Below are positions 7,538-12,611 of a stretch of 12,611 bases of DNA, piece after piece. The notes beneath the pieces are model-generated. The model saw only the letters and a program-made list of their open reading frames with translations. It made no database searches and was not told where the DNA came from. Within the stretch, counting starts at the first letter, position 1. Every line of letters starts with the position of its first letter. The translations under genes were made by a program, and so were the position numbers. This DNA is from JBBIVB01 sp964567515 (GTDB taxonomy: Bacteria; Patescibacteriota; Patescibacteriia; Veblenbacterales; UBA10138), in the NCBI GenBank assembly GCA_964567515.1, contig CAZMMW010000021.1, positions 1 through 12,611 of the forward strand, written 5' to 3'.

Positions 7538-9412
7538 GTGGCTTTATTTGCAAGAAAAATTAAAAAGGAATTAACCACGCCAGCGGCGCCTAAATTACCT
7601 ACCGAAGCAGAGTTGTCGGGCAGAGAGCTATTAGAAGCCGAACGGATTTTGCGCGAAGGAGTGGTTAGGGTGCGGGATTTAATCGCCCCCTCTTCTTTTA
7701 GAGTTCAACCTAACCGGGTGGAACTTAATGGAGTGATGGTGCGTACCATTTTTGTATTAGGTTATCCGCGTTATATTTCCGTCGGTTGGTTTGCGCCGAT
7801 TATTAACATGAATGTGAGTTTGGATGTGGGAATGTATTTTTATCAAGTACGGCCGGAGATAATCTTAAAGCAATTGCGCAATAAAGTAGGTGCTTTGGAA
7901 GCGCAAATCGTCGCTGATCATGAAAAAGGAGCGCCCCGGGATCCTATTACCGAAACCGCTTTGCGGGATATTGAAAAATTAAGAGATGATTTAACCCAAG
8001 GTATTGAAAAATTTTTTCAATTTGGTCTGTATGTTACAATTTATGCTAAAGATGATAAGGAATTGGATAGAATTTCCGAGCAAGTAGAGGCGGCTTTTGG
8101 TTCAAAACTGGTTTATTCGCGCCGCGCCCTATGGCAATCAGAACAGGGTTTTAATTCCACCTTGCCTTTAGCCAATGACGAGTTGCAAGTTTACTTTAAC
8201 ATGAACACCTCGCCGGTGGCTTCGTCGTTTCCTTTTATGTCTTCAGAATTAACTTCTGATAACGGTATTTTATATGGCATTAATCGCCACAACAACAGTT
8301 TGATTTTATTTGACAGATTTTCTTTGCAAAATGCCAATGCCGTAGTTTTTGCCACTTCTGGCGCTGGTAAATCTTATGCTGTAAAACTGGAAGTGTTACG
8401 TTCCCTGATGATGGGTACCGATGTCATCATTATTGATCCAGAAATGGAATACAAACATTTAACCGAAGCGGCTGGCGGCGCTTATATTAGCATTTCTTTA
8501 AATTCTAAATCACACGTCAATCCTTTTGATTTGCCGCGACCAGTGGGTGAGGTTAATGCCGGTGATGTTATCCGTTCAGCGGTTATTACGCTTAAAGGTT
8601 TAATACGTTTAATGTTAGGAACCTTAACACATGAAGAAGATTCTATTATTGATCGGGCTTTGTTGGAAACTTATGCTAAAAAAGATATTACCAGTAATAG
8701 CGATTTGTCACGAATAGAAGCGCCGGTGATGTCTGATTTGGAGGAGGTATTGACTGGTATGTCAGGAGCAGAAAATTTGCTTACTCGTTTAAAAAAGTTT
8801 ACTCAAGGAACTTTTGCTGGGCTTTTAAACAATCCAACTAATATTGATGTTAAGAACCAACTGGTAGTTTTCTCGGTGCGGGATTTGGAAGATGAACTGC
8901 GGCCTATGGCTATTTATACCATTGTTAATTATATTTGGAATGTAGTACGTTCAGAAATGAAAAAAAGAATCCTAGTTATTGATGAGGCTTGGTGGCTGAT
9001 GCAAAATGAAGATAGCGCTAAATTTATTTTTGCTTTAGTCAAACGTTGCCGTAAGTATTATTTGGGAGTAACCACGATTACCCAAGATGTTAATGATTTT
9101 TTAACTTCGCCTTACGGCCAAGCCATAGTGACCAATTCTTCTTTGCAGTTACTGCTTAAGCAGTCGCCAGCTGGGATTGATAAAATAGTTAAAACTTTTT
9201 TGTTGACCGAAGGAGAAAAGTATTTACTATTAGAGTGTGGTGTAGGCGAAGGCATTTTCTTTGCCGGTTCCAAACACGCGGCTATTAAAGTGGTGGCTTC
9301 TTATATTGAAGATCAATTAATTACTTCTGATCCCAGGCAGTTGTTAGAAATTGAACAAGCCAAAAAAGAGTTTGAGGCGAGCATGGATCAAGAGGAGAAG
9401 CAGGAAAATTAA
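7538..9412 (+). CDS. virB4: VirB4-family T4SS ATPase
   Basis: This is a 624-aa protein with no membrane helix. The N-terminal half (about 30-260) is the VirB4 accessory region, including a helical charged stretch at 110-160. The ATPase core has Walker A ATSGAGKS (272-279, Lys278), the motif IIIDPEMEYKHL (298-309, Asp300), HVNPFDLP (326-333), Walker B RILVIDEAWWLM (477-488, Asp482/Glu483) and the ITQDVNDFL motif (514-522, Gln516). All catalytic residues are present, so it should be active. VirB4 proteins form hexamers at the cytoplasmic base of type IV secretion systems and drive assembly and/or substrate transfer. It follows PrgI and the TraC-like protein, its expected partners. The start is a GTG at 7538, 6 nt after an inverted repeat, with no Shine-Dalgarno; a more internal start would cut into the N-terminal region. 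It acts at the inner face of the membrane. Confidence 0.95.
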   Translation: MALFARKIKKELTTPAAPKLPTEAELSGRELLEAERILREGVVRVRDLIAPSSFRVQPNRVELNGVMVRTIFVLGYPRYISVGWFAPIINMNVSLDVGMYFYQVRPEIILKQLRNKVGALEAQIVADHEKGAPRDPITETALRDIEKLRDDLTQGIEKFFQFGLYVTIYAKDDKELDRISEQVEAAFGSKLVYSRRALWQSEQGFNSTLPLANDELQVYFNMNTSPVASSFPFMSSELTSDNGILYGINRHNNSLILFDRFSLQNANAVVFATSGAGKSYAVKLEVLRSLMMGTDVIIIDPEMEYKHLTEAAGGAYISISLNSKSHVNPFDLPRPVGEVNAGDVIRSAVITLKGLIRLMLGTLTHEEDSIIDRALLETYAKKDITSNSDLSRIEAPVMSDLEEVLTGMSGAENLLTRLKKFTQGTFAGLLNNPTNIDVKNQLVVFSVRDLEDELRPMAIYTIVNYIWNVVRSEMKKRILVIDEAWWLMQNEDSAKFIFALVKRCRKYYLGVTTITQDVNDFLTSPYGQAIVTNSSLQLLLKQSPAGIDKIVKTFLLTEGEKYLLLECGVGEGIFFAGSKHAAIKVVASYIEDQLITSDPRQLLEIEQAKKEFEASMDQEEKQEN

Positions 9413-9469
9413 AAATTTAAAACTTGAATTAAAAATTATTTTAACTTTTTAACTTTTAATTTTAAACTT
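9413..9469. repeat. Type-1 inverted repeat after virB4 (copy C)
   Basis: AAATTTAAAACTTGAATTAAAAATT is mirrored by TTTTAACTTTTTAACTTTTAATTTTAAACTT in imperfect form. It fills the whole space from the TAA stop to 5 nt before ATG 9475. Confidence 0.8.
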
Positions 9470-9474
9470 TCAAA

Positions 9475-10023
9475 ATGTCTAAATTACAAAAATTTCTAGG
9501 AGGAGCTTTATTAGTAGCAGTTATTTTAACCGCCGGCTGGTATTTTATTAATAAATACGTTTTGGTTAAAGATCATCTTCCCAGCAATCAAAATGTTCAA
9601 ACGGCGGAACCGGTCAATAATACTAATAATCAAACCACTGTTCCGGTAGTTATTAATCAGGAGCAAGCGAATTTGCGCAGTTTAGGTTTGTTTTTTGCCA
9701 GTCGCTTGGGCAGTTATTCTACTACTTCTCAATTTTCTAATTTAAAAGAAATAGATTATTTATTAACTAATAAAATGCGCGCTTGGGCGCAAAATTATAT
9801 TGCCACCAGCCTAACTCCGCTGGGTTATTATTCAGTTATTACCCGAGGCCTTGGTGCCAATATTGAATCTTTTACTAACAATCAGGCGCAGATGGTGGTG
9901 GGGACCCAGCGGCAGGAGGTTTTTAAAGTGGGCGGCGAAATGCAGTTGCGCTATCAAAATTTACTTTTACAATTTATTAAAGTAGGAGAGGATTGGAAAG
10001 TGGATGAGGCCAAGTGGCAGTAG
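9475..10023 (+). CDS. Single-pass membrane protein, VirB8/TcpC-like candidate
   Basis: This is a 182-aa protein. A short basic N-terminus is followed by one membrane helix (about 7-27) and a low-complexity Asn/Gln/Thr/Val linker (about 36-62). A folded domain (about 63-182) then has three helices and a run of strands ending in LLLQFIKVGEDWKVDEAKW. One cytoplasmic residue stretch, one helix and an outside NTF2-like domain ending in a W-K-V strand is the architecture of VirB8 and TcpC assembly factors. Its place after VirB4 matches prgL after prgJ in pCF10-type modules, except that no hydrolase gene stands between. The RLGSYSTTSQFSNL stretch is probably the most conserved part. The fold is inferred from pattern only, so VirB8-like remains a candidate name. 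The ATG at 9475 lies 5 nt after a repeat. Confidence 0.7.
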   Translation: MSKLQKFLGGALLVAVILTAGWYFINKYVLVKDHLPSNQNVQTAEPVNNTNNQTTVPVVINQEQANLRSLGLFFASRLGSYSTTSQFSNLKEIDYLLTNKMRAWAQNYIATSLTPLGYYSVITRGLGANIESFTNNQAQMVVGTQRQEVFKVGGEMQLRYQNLLLQFIKVGEDWKVDEAKWQ

Positions 10024-10096
10024 AAAATTAAAAATTTAAAATGAAAAATGTAAAATTATTTTTAACTTTTAATTTTTCACTTTTAATTTTAAACTT
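10024..10096. repeat. Type-1 inverted repeat before the 125-aa gene (copy D)
   Basis: The left half AAAATTAAAAATTTAAAATG is answered by the right half TTTTTAACTTTTAATTTTTC plus ACTTTTAATTTTAAACTT. It runs from the TAG stop to 5 nt before ATG 10102. Its last 18 bases are the same as in copy A. Confidence 0.8.
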
Positions 10097-10101
10097 CCAA
10101 G

Positions 10102-10479
10102 ATGCCAGATTTAGATGAACAACTTTACGATGAAGAATCACAGCGACAAGCCGAAATTGAGTTAGAGGCCCAGCGGCGACAAAAGCTACAAGCGCAACAA
10201 GAACAGCAGCAAGCGCAACAGGCAGGTGCAGCCGGTTTGGCAGCGCAAGCAGTTGAACAAGGCAAAGAAATGGTGAAACAGCAGGTGAAAAGAAAAATTA
10301 TACAGCAGATTTTAATTTGGCTAGGCACTCTTTTACTTAACCCCTATACTTGGATAGCCATTGGTTTGCTTGGCGCGGCTTTACTGCTGGCTTGGTGCAG
10401 CGAGGAAAAAGCTCAATGCGCTACAGCTTTGACACAAGTTTTTTATGATACAGTGATCAAGCCGATTTTTGGAGAATAA
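10102..10479 (+). CDS. Small Gln-rich membrane protein of unknown function
   Basis: This is a 125-aa protein of no family I recognise. Residues 1-62 are a Gln/Glu/Arg/Ala-rich amphipathic helix or coiled coil (QRRQKLQAQQEQQQAQQ at 24-40) with no signal peptide, so this end is probably cytoplasmic. A hairpin of two short membrane helices (about 66-80 and 83-98, split by NPYT) follows, then a short tail with Cys99 and Cys106. The size and topology would suit a small inner-membrane accessory subunit of the T4SS. It is the last gene of the contiguous run, 78 nt after the VirB8-like gene and separated only by an inverted repeat, so co-transcription is likely. The opposite strand is open but is a Cys/Ser-rich shadow of the CAA/CAG codons. 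Confidence 0.75.
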   Translation: MPDLDEQLYDEESQRQAEIELEAQRRQKLQAQQEQQQAQQAGAAGLAAQAVEQGKEMVKQQVKRKIIQQILIWLGTLLLNPYTWIAIGLLGAALLLAWCSEEKAQCATALTQVFYDTVIKPIFGE

Positions 10480-10530
10480 AGGCGGGTGTATAAATATTTA
10501 TAGTATAATTCATATTTAGCTTGGATTAAT

Positions 10531-10570
10531 AAAATTTAAAGTTAAAAGTTAAAAATTCAAAATTTTAAAA
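10531..10570. repeat. Left half of a type-1 repeat, right half missing
   Basis: AAAATTTAAAGTTAAAAGTT followed by AAAAATTCAAAATTTT matches the A-rich left half of copies A-D. The T-rich right half is absent; a TGTCATTCTGAG element begins 2 nt later, suggesting that it inserted into, or replaced, the right half. Confidence 0.6.
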
Positions 10571-10571
10571 A

Positions 10572-10632
10572 TGTCATTCTGAGGCTTCAGCCGAAGAATC
10601 TTACGGATGTTTCGCTTAAGCCCAACATGACA
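10572..10632. repeat. TGTCATTCTGAG...ATGACA dispersed element 1
   Basis: This 61-bp element has the typical ends TGTCAT and ATGACA and an inner GCCGAAGAATCT. Elements of this wording are common intergenic repeats in many bacterial genomes. A fragment of the right part (GGATGTTTCGCT..CAATATGACG) is repeated at 10648-10675. Confidence 0.7.
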
Positions 10633-10684
10633 GTAGGGTTTAATCAGGGGATGTTTCGCTAACGCTCAATATGACGATTGTTAT

Positions 10685-10796
10685 TGTCATTCTGAGGGAG
10701 CAAAGCAACCGAAGAATCTCTATCCAAGAACACCGATGTTTTGCTGGTAAATCTCTTGGTCTTATAGATCCTTCGCCTGAAGGCTTCAGGATGACA
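10685..10796. repeat. TGTCATTCTGAG...AGGATGACA dispersed element 2
   Basis: This 112-bp element has ends TGTCATTCTGAG and CTTCAGGATGACA and contains GAAGAATCT and AGATCCTTCG, which pair roughly with each other in inverted orientation. It is the most complete copy in the cluster. Confidence 0.75.
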
Positions 10797-10806
10797 AGAG
10801 GGAAAA

Positions 10807-10850
10807 TGAGGCTTCAGGATGACAGGGGGAGACGGGGCTTAAGGATGACA
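10807..10850. repeat. Two further right ends of the element in tandem
   Basis: GAGGCTTCAGGATGACA (10808-10824) and GGGGCTTAAGGATGACA (10834-10850) repeat the right end at 10780-10796, each followed by a purine-rich AGAGGG/AGGGGG run. This looks like stacking of element ends. Confidence 0.65.
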
Positions 10851-10880
10851 AGAGGGGGAGATTCCAGAATAATAAAGTCG

Positions 10881-10941
10881 TGTCACTGCGAGGCAAAGCC
10901 GAAGCAGTCTAGAGATTGCTTCGCTGATGCTCGCAATGACA
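10881..10941. repeat. TGTCACTGCGAG...CTCGCAATGACA dispersed element
   Basis: This 61-bp element has 12-bp terminal inverted repeats with one mismatch (TGTCACTGCGAG and CTCGCAATGACA) and an inner GCCGAAGCAGTCTAGAGATTG. It is a different variant from its neighbours (GCGAGG type, not TCTGAG type). This type of element is often mistranslated as CHCEA-containing proteins. Confidence 0.8.
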
Positions 10942-10969
10942 AAGGAGGGGGTTGTAATGACCAAAATAA

Positions 10970-11152
10970 TTAATTTTCAATTTTCAATAACCAATTATCA
11001 ATGAATTACTAATAAATTTTCAATTTTTAATGGCCAATTATCAATTATTAAATTATCAGATGACAATTAGGAAATTGAAATTTACTTGAAAATTGAGAAT
11101 TGAAAATTGATAATTATTCATACTTCTTGATTCATTATTCATAATTCTAAAA
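10970..11152. repeat. Type-2 long AT-rich inverted repeat (copy 2)
   Basis: This is a second copy of the 6596-6783 repeat, with 32 identical bases at 10985-11016 and 24 at 11124-11147. It also has the same left-half CAATTATCAATTATT and right-half GAAAATTGATAATTATT wording. It ends in ATTCTAAAA, 8 nt before the ATG of the pilin gene. Confidence 0.8.
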
Positions 11153-11160
11153 ACATATTC

Positions 11161-12414
11161 ATGCGTCATTTTCTAAAATTTTTTTTGGCAGCCGTTCTGT
11201 TATTTTGGTTTGCCATTCCCACTTTAGCTTTGGCTCAAGCGACTTTAAATCCTTGCTGGACTAAGGCAGATTGCGAATCAGCCAAAGACTTTCAAGGCAA
11301 TCCTATGGGTCTATGGGGAAAAGATACTAAAAGATTCCCTAATAACGAAACAGGCGTTAGCGGCTGTGAATTAGACGGCGGAAAAGAGGTTGGTGGAGAA
11401 TGTAAGGGTGGAAAAAGTACGGCAATTAATCCTAAAACTAATGATGAATTTTGCCAACCAAAAGGAACCGGTTCTGATTCCACAGCCAAATGTTATGCCA
11501 AACCGCCCAAAATAACTTTGCAGGTTCCTATTCCGGGTTTAGGAAAAGAGTTTACTGGCGGCATTGCGGTTTATATTGCTTACTTTTACAGATTTTTCGT
11601 GTCCGCTTTGGCGGTGATGGCCGTAGTGATGGTGATGTGGGGCGGTTTTAAACGCATTTACGCCGCTGGCAGCCCGGAAAGAGTCAAAGACGCCAACAAT
11701 ACCATCATCAGCGCCATTAGCGGCTTAGCCATCGCCCTTTTGTCTTATACTTTACTTAATTTAGTGAATCCTAAACTAGTTAACCTCCCCAGTTTGGCTA
11801 TAGAAATACCAAAAAAGCAGGGATTTGGGGAGTGGTGTGGGGATGAGATAGAGAAAATGAAAGAAAATCAAGGTAAGATCTGCGGACAAATTTATGAAGA
11901 TAAAAGTACAAGGTATAAATGCAGGATTAAGAGCTGCACAGATGGCGGTACAGGTTGTTTTCCTGATCCAGATAAACCCAAAAAAGATGATTTTTTAGGA
12001 TATTCCTGTCAAGAAAATTATAAAGCATGCAAAAAAGTAACAGACGATAATGTTGAGAAGTATCATGGCAACGCCAATGAAGAACGTAATGTTTATGAAT
12101 CGGCCTGCAATTCTTTTAGCAAAGGTGATGATATGTGTACTTGGGTTGAGTATTATGGCCCAATGAGTAATGATGATAAATGTGAGTGGTATTCAAAAGA
12201 TTATCGAGACAAGTTTTGTAAAGATAAGACAAAGTGTGATGATTTTAATATATTTTTATGGGCTGGAGGCATTGCTCCTGCTTATGGGCCCAGTGGAACA
12301 GAATTTGCAGCTTGTCATAAAGATTGGTGTAACCTTGGTTGTAAGGCCGTTTGGGAAGGTCGCCCTATAGCAGGTGTTACTATTATGGAATATTGGTATT
12401 GCCGTCGGAGATAA
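11161..12414 (+). CDS. Exported T4SS pilin-type protein with cysteine-rich flanks
   Basis: This is a 417-aa protein. A clear signal peptide (about 1-26, cleavage after LALAQA) is followed by a Cys-containing region with six Cys (about 27-118). A VirB2/TrbC-like pilin core has two membrane helices at about 139-162 and 181-202, joined by the short basic loop KRIYAAGSPERVKDANN and ended by LLNLVNPKL. This is the pattern of the T4SS pilin family common in CPR bacteria. Behind it lies an unusual tail of about 210 residues with 16 Cys, which I cannot assign to a family. With two helices, both Cys-rich parts should face outside, where disulfides could form; both counts are even. Ordinary T4SS pilins are about 100-150 aa, so this is a much enlarged form. 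It is probably transcribed apart from the operon, since 681 nt of repeats precede it. The ATG at 11161 fits the signal peptide; no Shine-Dalgarno is visible. Confidence 0.8.
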   Translation: MRHFLKFFLAAVLLFWFAIPTLALAQATLNPCWTKADCESAKDFQGNPMGLWGKDTKRFPNNETGVSGCELDGGKEVGGECKGGKSTAINPKTNDEFCQPKGTGSDSTAKCYAKPPKITLQVPIPGLGKEFTGGIAVYIAYFYRFFVSALAVMAVVMVMWGGFKRIYAAGSPERVKDANNTIISAISGLAIALLSYTLLNLVNPKLVNLPSLAIEIPKKQGFGEWCGDEIEKMKENQGKICGQIYEDKSTRYKCRIKSCTDGGTGCFPDPDKPKKDDFLGYSCQENYKACKKVTDDNVEKYHGNANEERNVYESACNSFSKGDDMCTWVEYYGPMSNDDKCEWYSKDYRDKFCKDKTKCDDFNIFLWAGGIAPAYGPSGTEFAACHKDWCNLGCKAVWEGRPIAGVTIMEYWYCRRR

Positions 12415-12484
12415 TTTATTGATACAATATATTTTGATTATGTTAGAAAACTTAGATAAAAGAAAAAATATTTTAGAATTAGGA

Positions 12485-12519
12485 AGTGTGAAGCTAGAAT
12501 TTAGAAGCTGGAAGCTGGG
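12485..12519. repeat. Short tandem AGAAGCTGGAAGC-type repeats
   Basis: GTGAAGCTAGAATTTAGAAG and CTGGAAGCTGGGG form two to three loose repeats. TAGAAGCTGGAAGC (12502-12515) is identical to 6547-6560, again next to a TGTCAT/ATGACA element. Confidence 0.55.
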
Positions 12520-12523
12520 GTAG

Positions 12524-12579
12524 TGTCATGCCGAACTAGTTTCGGCATCTAGAGATCCTGAAACTAGTTCAGGATGACA
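12524..12579. repeat. TGTCATGCCGAAC...CAGGATGACA dispersed element
   Basis: This 56-bp element has ends TGTCATGCCGAACTAG and CTAGTTCAGGATGACA in imperfect inverted orientation and an inner GGCATCTAGAGATCC. The left half (GCCGAACTAGTTTCGGC) and the right half (CCTGAAACTAGTTCAGG) are each also self-complementary, so it could form two adjacent hairpins behind the pilin gene and might help end transcription. Confidence 0.8.
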
Positions 12580-12588
12580 AATAGAACC

Positions 12589-12611
12589 GTCATGCTGAAC
12601 CAACTAAACAA
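12589..12611. repeat. Start of another TCATGCTGAAC element, cut by the window end
   Basis: GTCATGCTGAAC repeats the left end of the 12524-12579 element with one base changed. It continues beyond the window. Confidence 0.5.

Larger units (their letters stand above)
10480..11160. other. 681-nt repeat-only region between the operon and the pilin gene
   Basis: There is no real gene. The space contains a weak TATAAT (10504-10509, no good -35), a truncated type-1 repeat (10531-10570), a cluster of TGTCAT/ATGACA elements (10572-10941) and a type-2 repeat (10970-11152). A 100-codon open frame at 10671-10973 is translated repeat (it reads CHCEAKPKQSRDCF, a well-known artefact) and is rejected. Confidence 0.85.

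Noticed and set aside
10125..10328. Cys/Ser-rich minus-strand open frame
   Set aside because: It is the antisense shadow of the CAA/CAG/GCA-rich N-terminal helix of the 125-aa gene.
10504..10509. TATAAT as a promoter for the pilin gene
   Set aside because: No acceptable -35 box lies 16-18 bp upstream, and 650 bp of repeats separate it from the gene.
10671..10973. 100-codon plus-strand open frame
   Set aside because: The whole frame is translated from TGTCAT/ATGACA repeat elements; the peptide CHCEAKPKQSRDCFADARND is a classic repeat artefact.
12440..12523. 27-codon open frame starting MLENLDKRKNILEL
   Set aside because: It ends in repeat DNA, has no ribosome-binding site and no family; it could be the stump of a broken gene but evidence is lacking.

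Overview
The window looks like part of a Patescibacteria (CPR) genome, probably from a metagenome assembly. The evidence is AT-rich DNA, a PrgI/VirB4/VirB6-like type IV secretion cluster of the kind common in CPR genomes, an exported two-helix T4SS pilin-type protein, a stand-alone Cas2/PaaX-like protein, and intergenic spaces packed with short inverted repeats. A run of exactly 100 N (1141-1240) marks a scaffold gap of unknown true length. Genes end in TAA, TAG or TGA and need no recoding. Lineage is inferred from gene content only; there is no marker gene here.

Layout: (i) 1-1130. A minus-strand regulator-like gene (winged helix plus Cas2-like domain) has a perfect 42-bp palindrome beyond its 3' end, and a 21-nt copy of half of that palindrome lies about 95 bp upstream of its start. 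The rest, 689-1130, has no convincing gene but ends in a good plus-strand promoter pointing into the gap. (ii) 1241-10479. Seven plus-strand genes probably form one operon: a VirB6/TrbL-like polytopic protein with a very long coiled-coil tail (5' end lost in the gap); a 599-aa cytoplasmic protein of unknown function; PrgI (VirB3-like); a 227-aa TraC/VirB4-N-like protein; the VirB4 ATPase; a 182-aa single-pass protein resembling VirB8; and a 125-aa Gln-rich membrane protein. (iii) 10480-11160 holds only repeats. (iv) 11161-12414 encodes a secreted/membrane pilin-type protein with cysteine-rich regions on both sides of its two membrane helices. (v) 12415-12611 is again repeats.

The genes fit one machine in the cell envelope. 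VirB4 would supply ATP-driven energy, and PrgI and the VirB6-like protein would form the inner-membrane platform. The VirB8-like protein would act as an assembly factor and the Cys-rich pilin-type protein as the surface component. The order VirB6-PrgI-VirB4-VirB8 resembles the prgH-I-J-(K)-L order of Gram-positive conjugation modules, but the cell-wall hydrolase position (prgK) is empty. No relaxase, VirD4 coupling protein or VirB11 is present, so a pilus, DNA-uptake or secretion role is as plausible as conjugation.

The most unusual structural signal is non-coding. Four successive intergenic spaces of the operon (5995-6071, 7474-7537, 9413-9474, 10024-10101) are filled from stop codon to start codon by variants of one A-rich/T-rich inverted repeat, whose last conserved bases lie 5, 6, 5 and 5 nt before the next start codon. 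A second, longer repeat family does the same before the TraC-like and pilin genes (6 and 8 nt). None of these starts has a Shine-Dalgarno sequence. The 42-bp palindrome around the solo Cas2/PaaX-like gene is the other feature that deserves follow-up.
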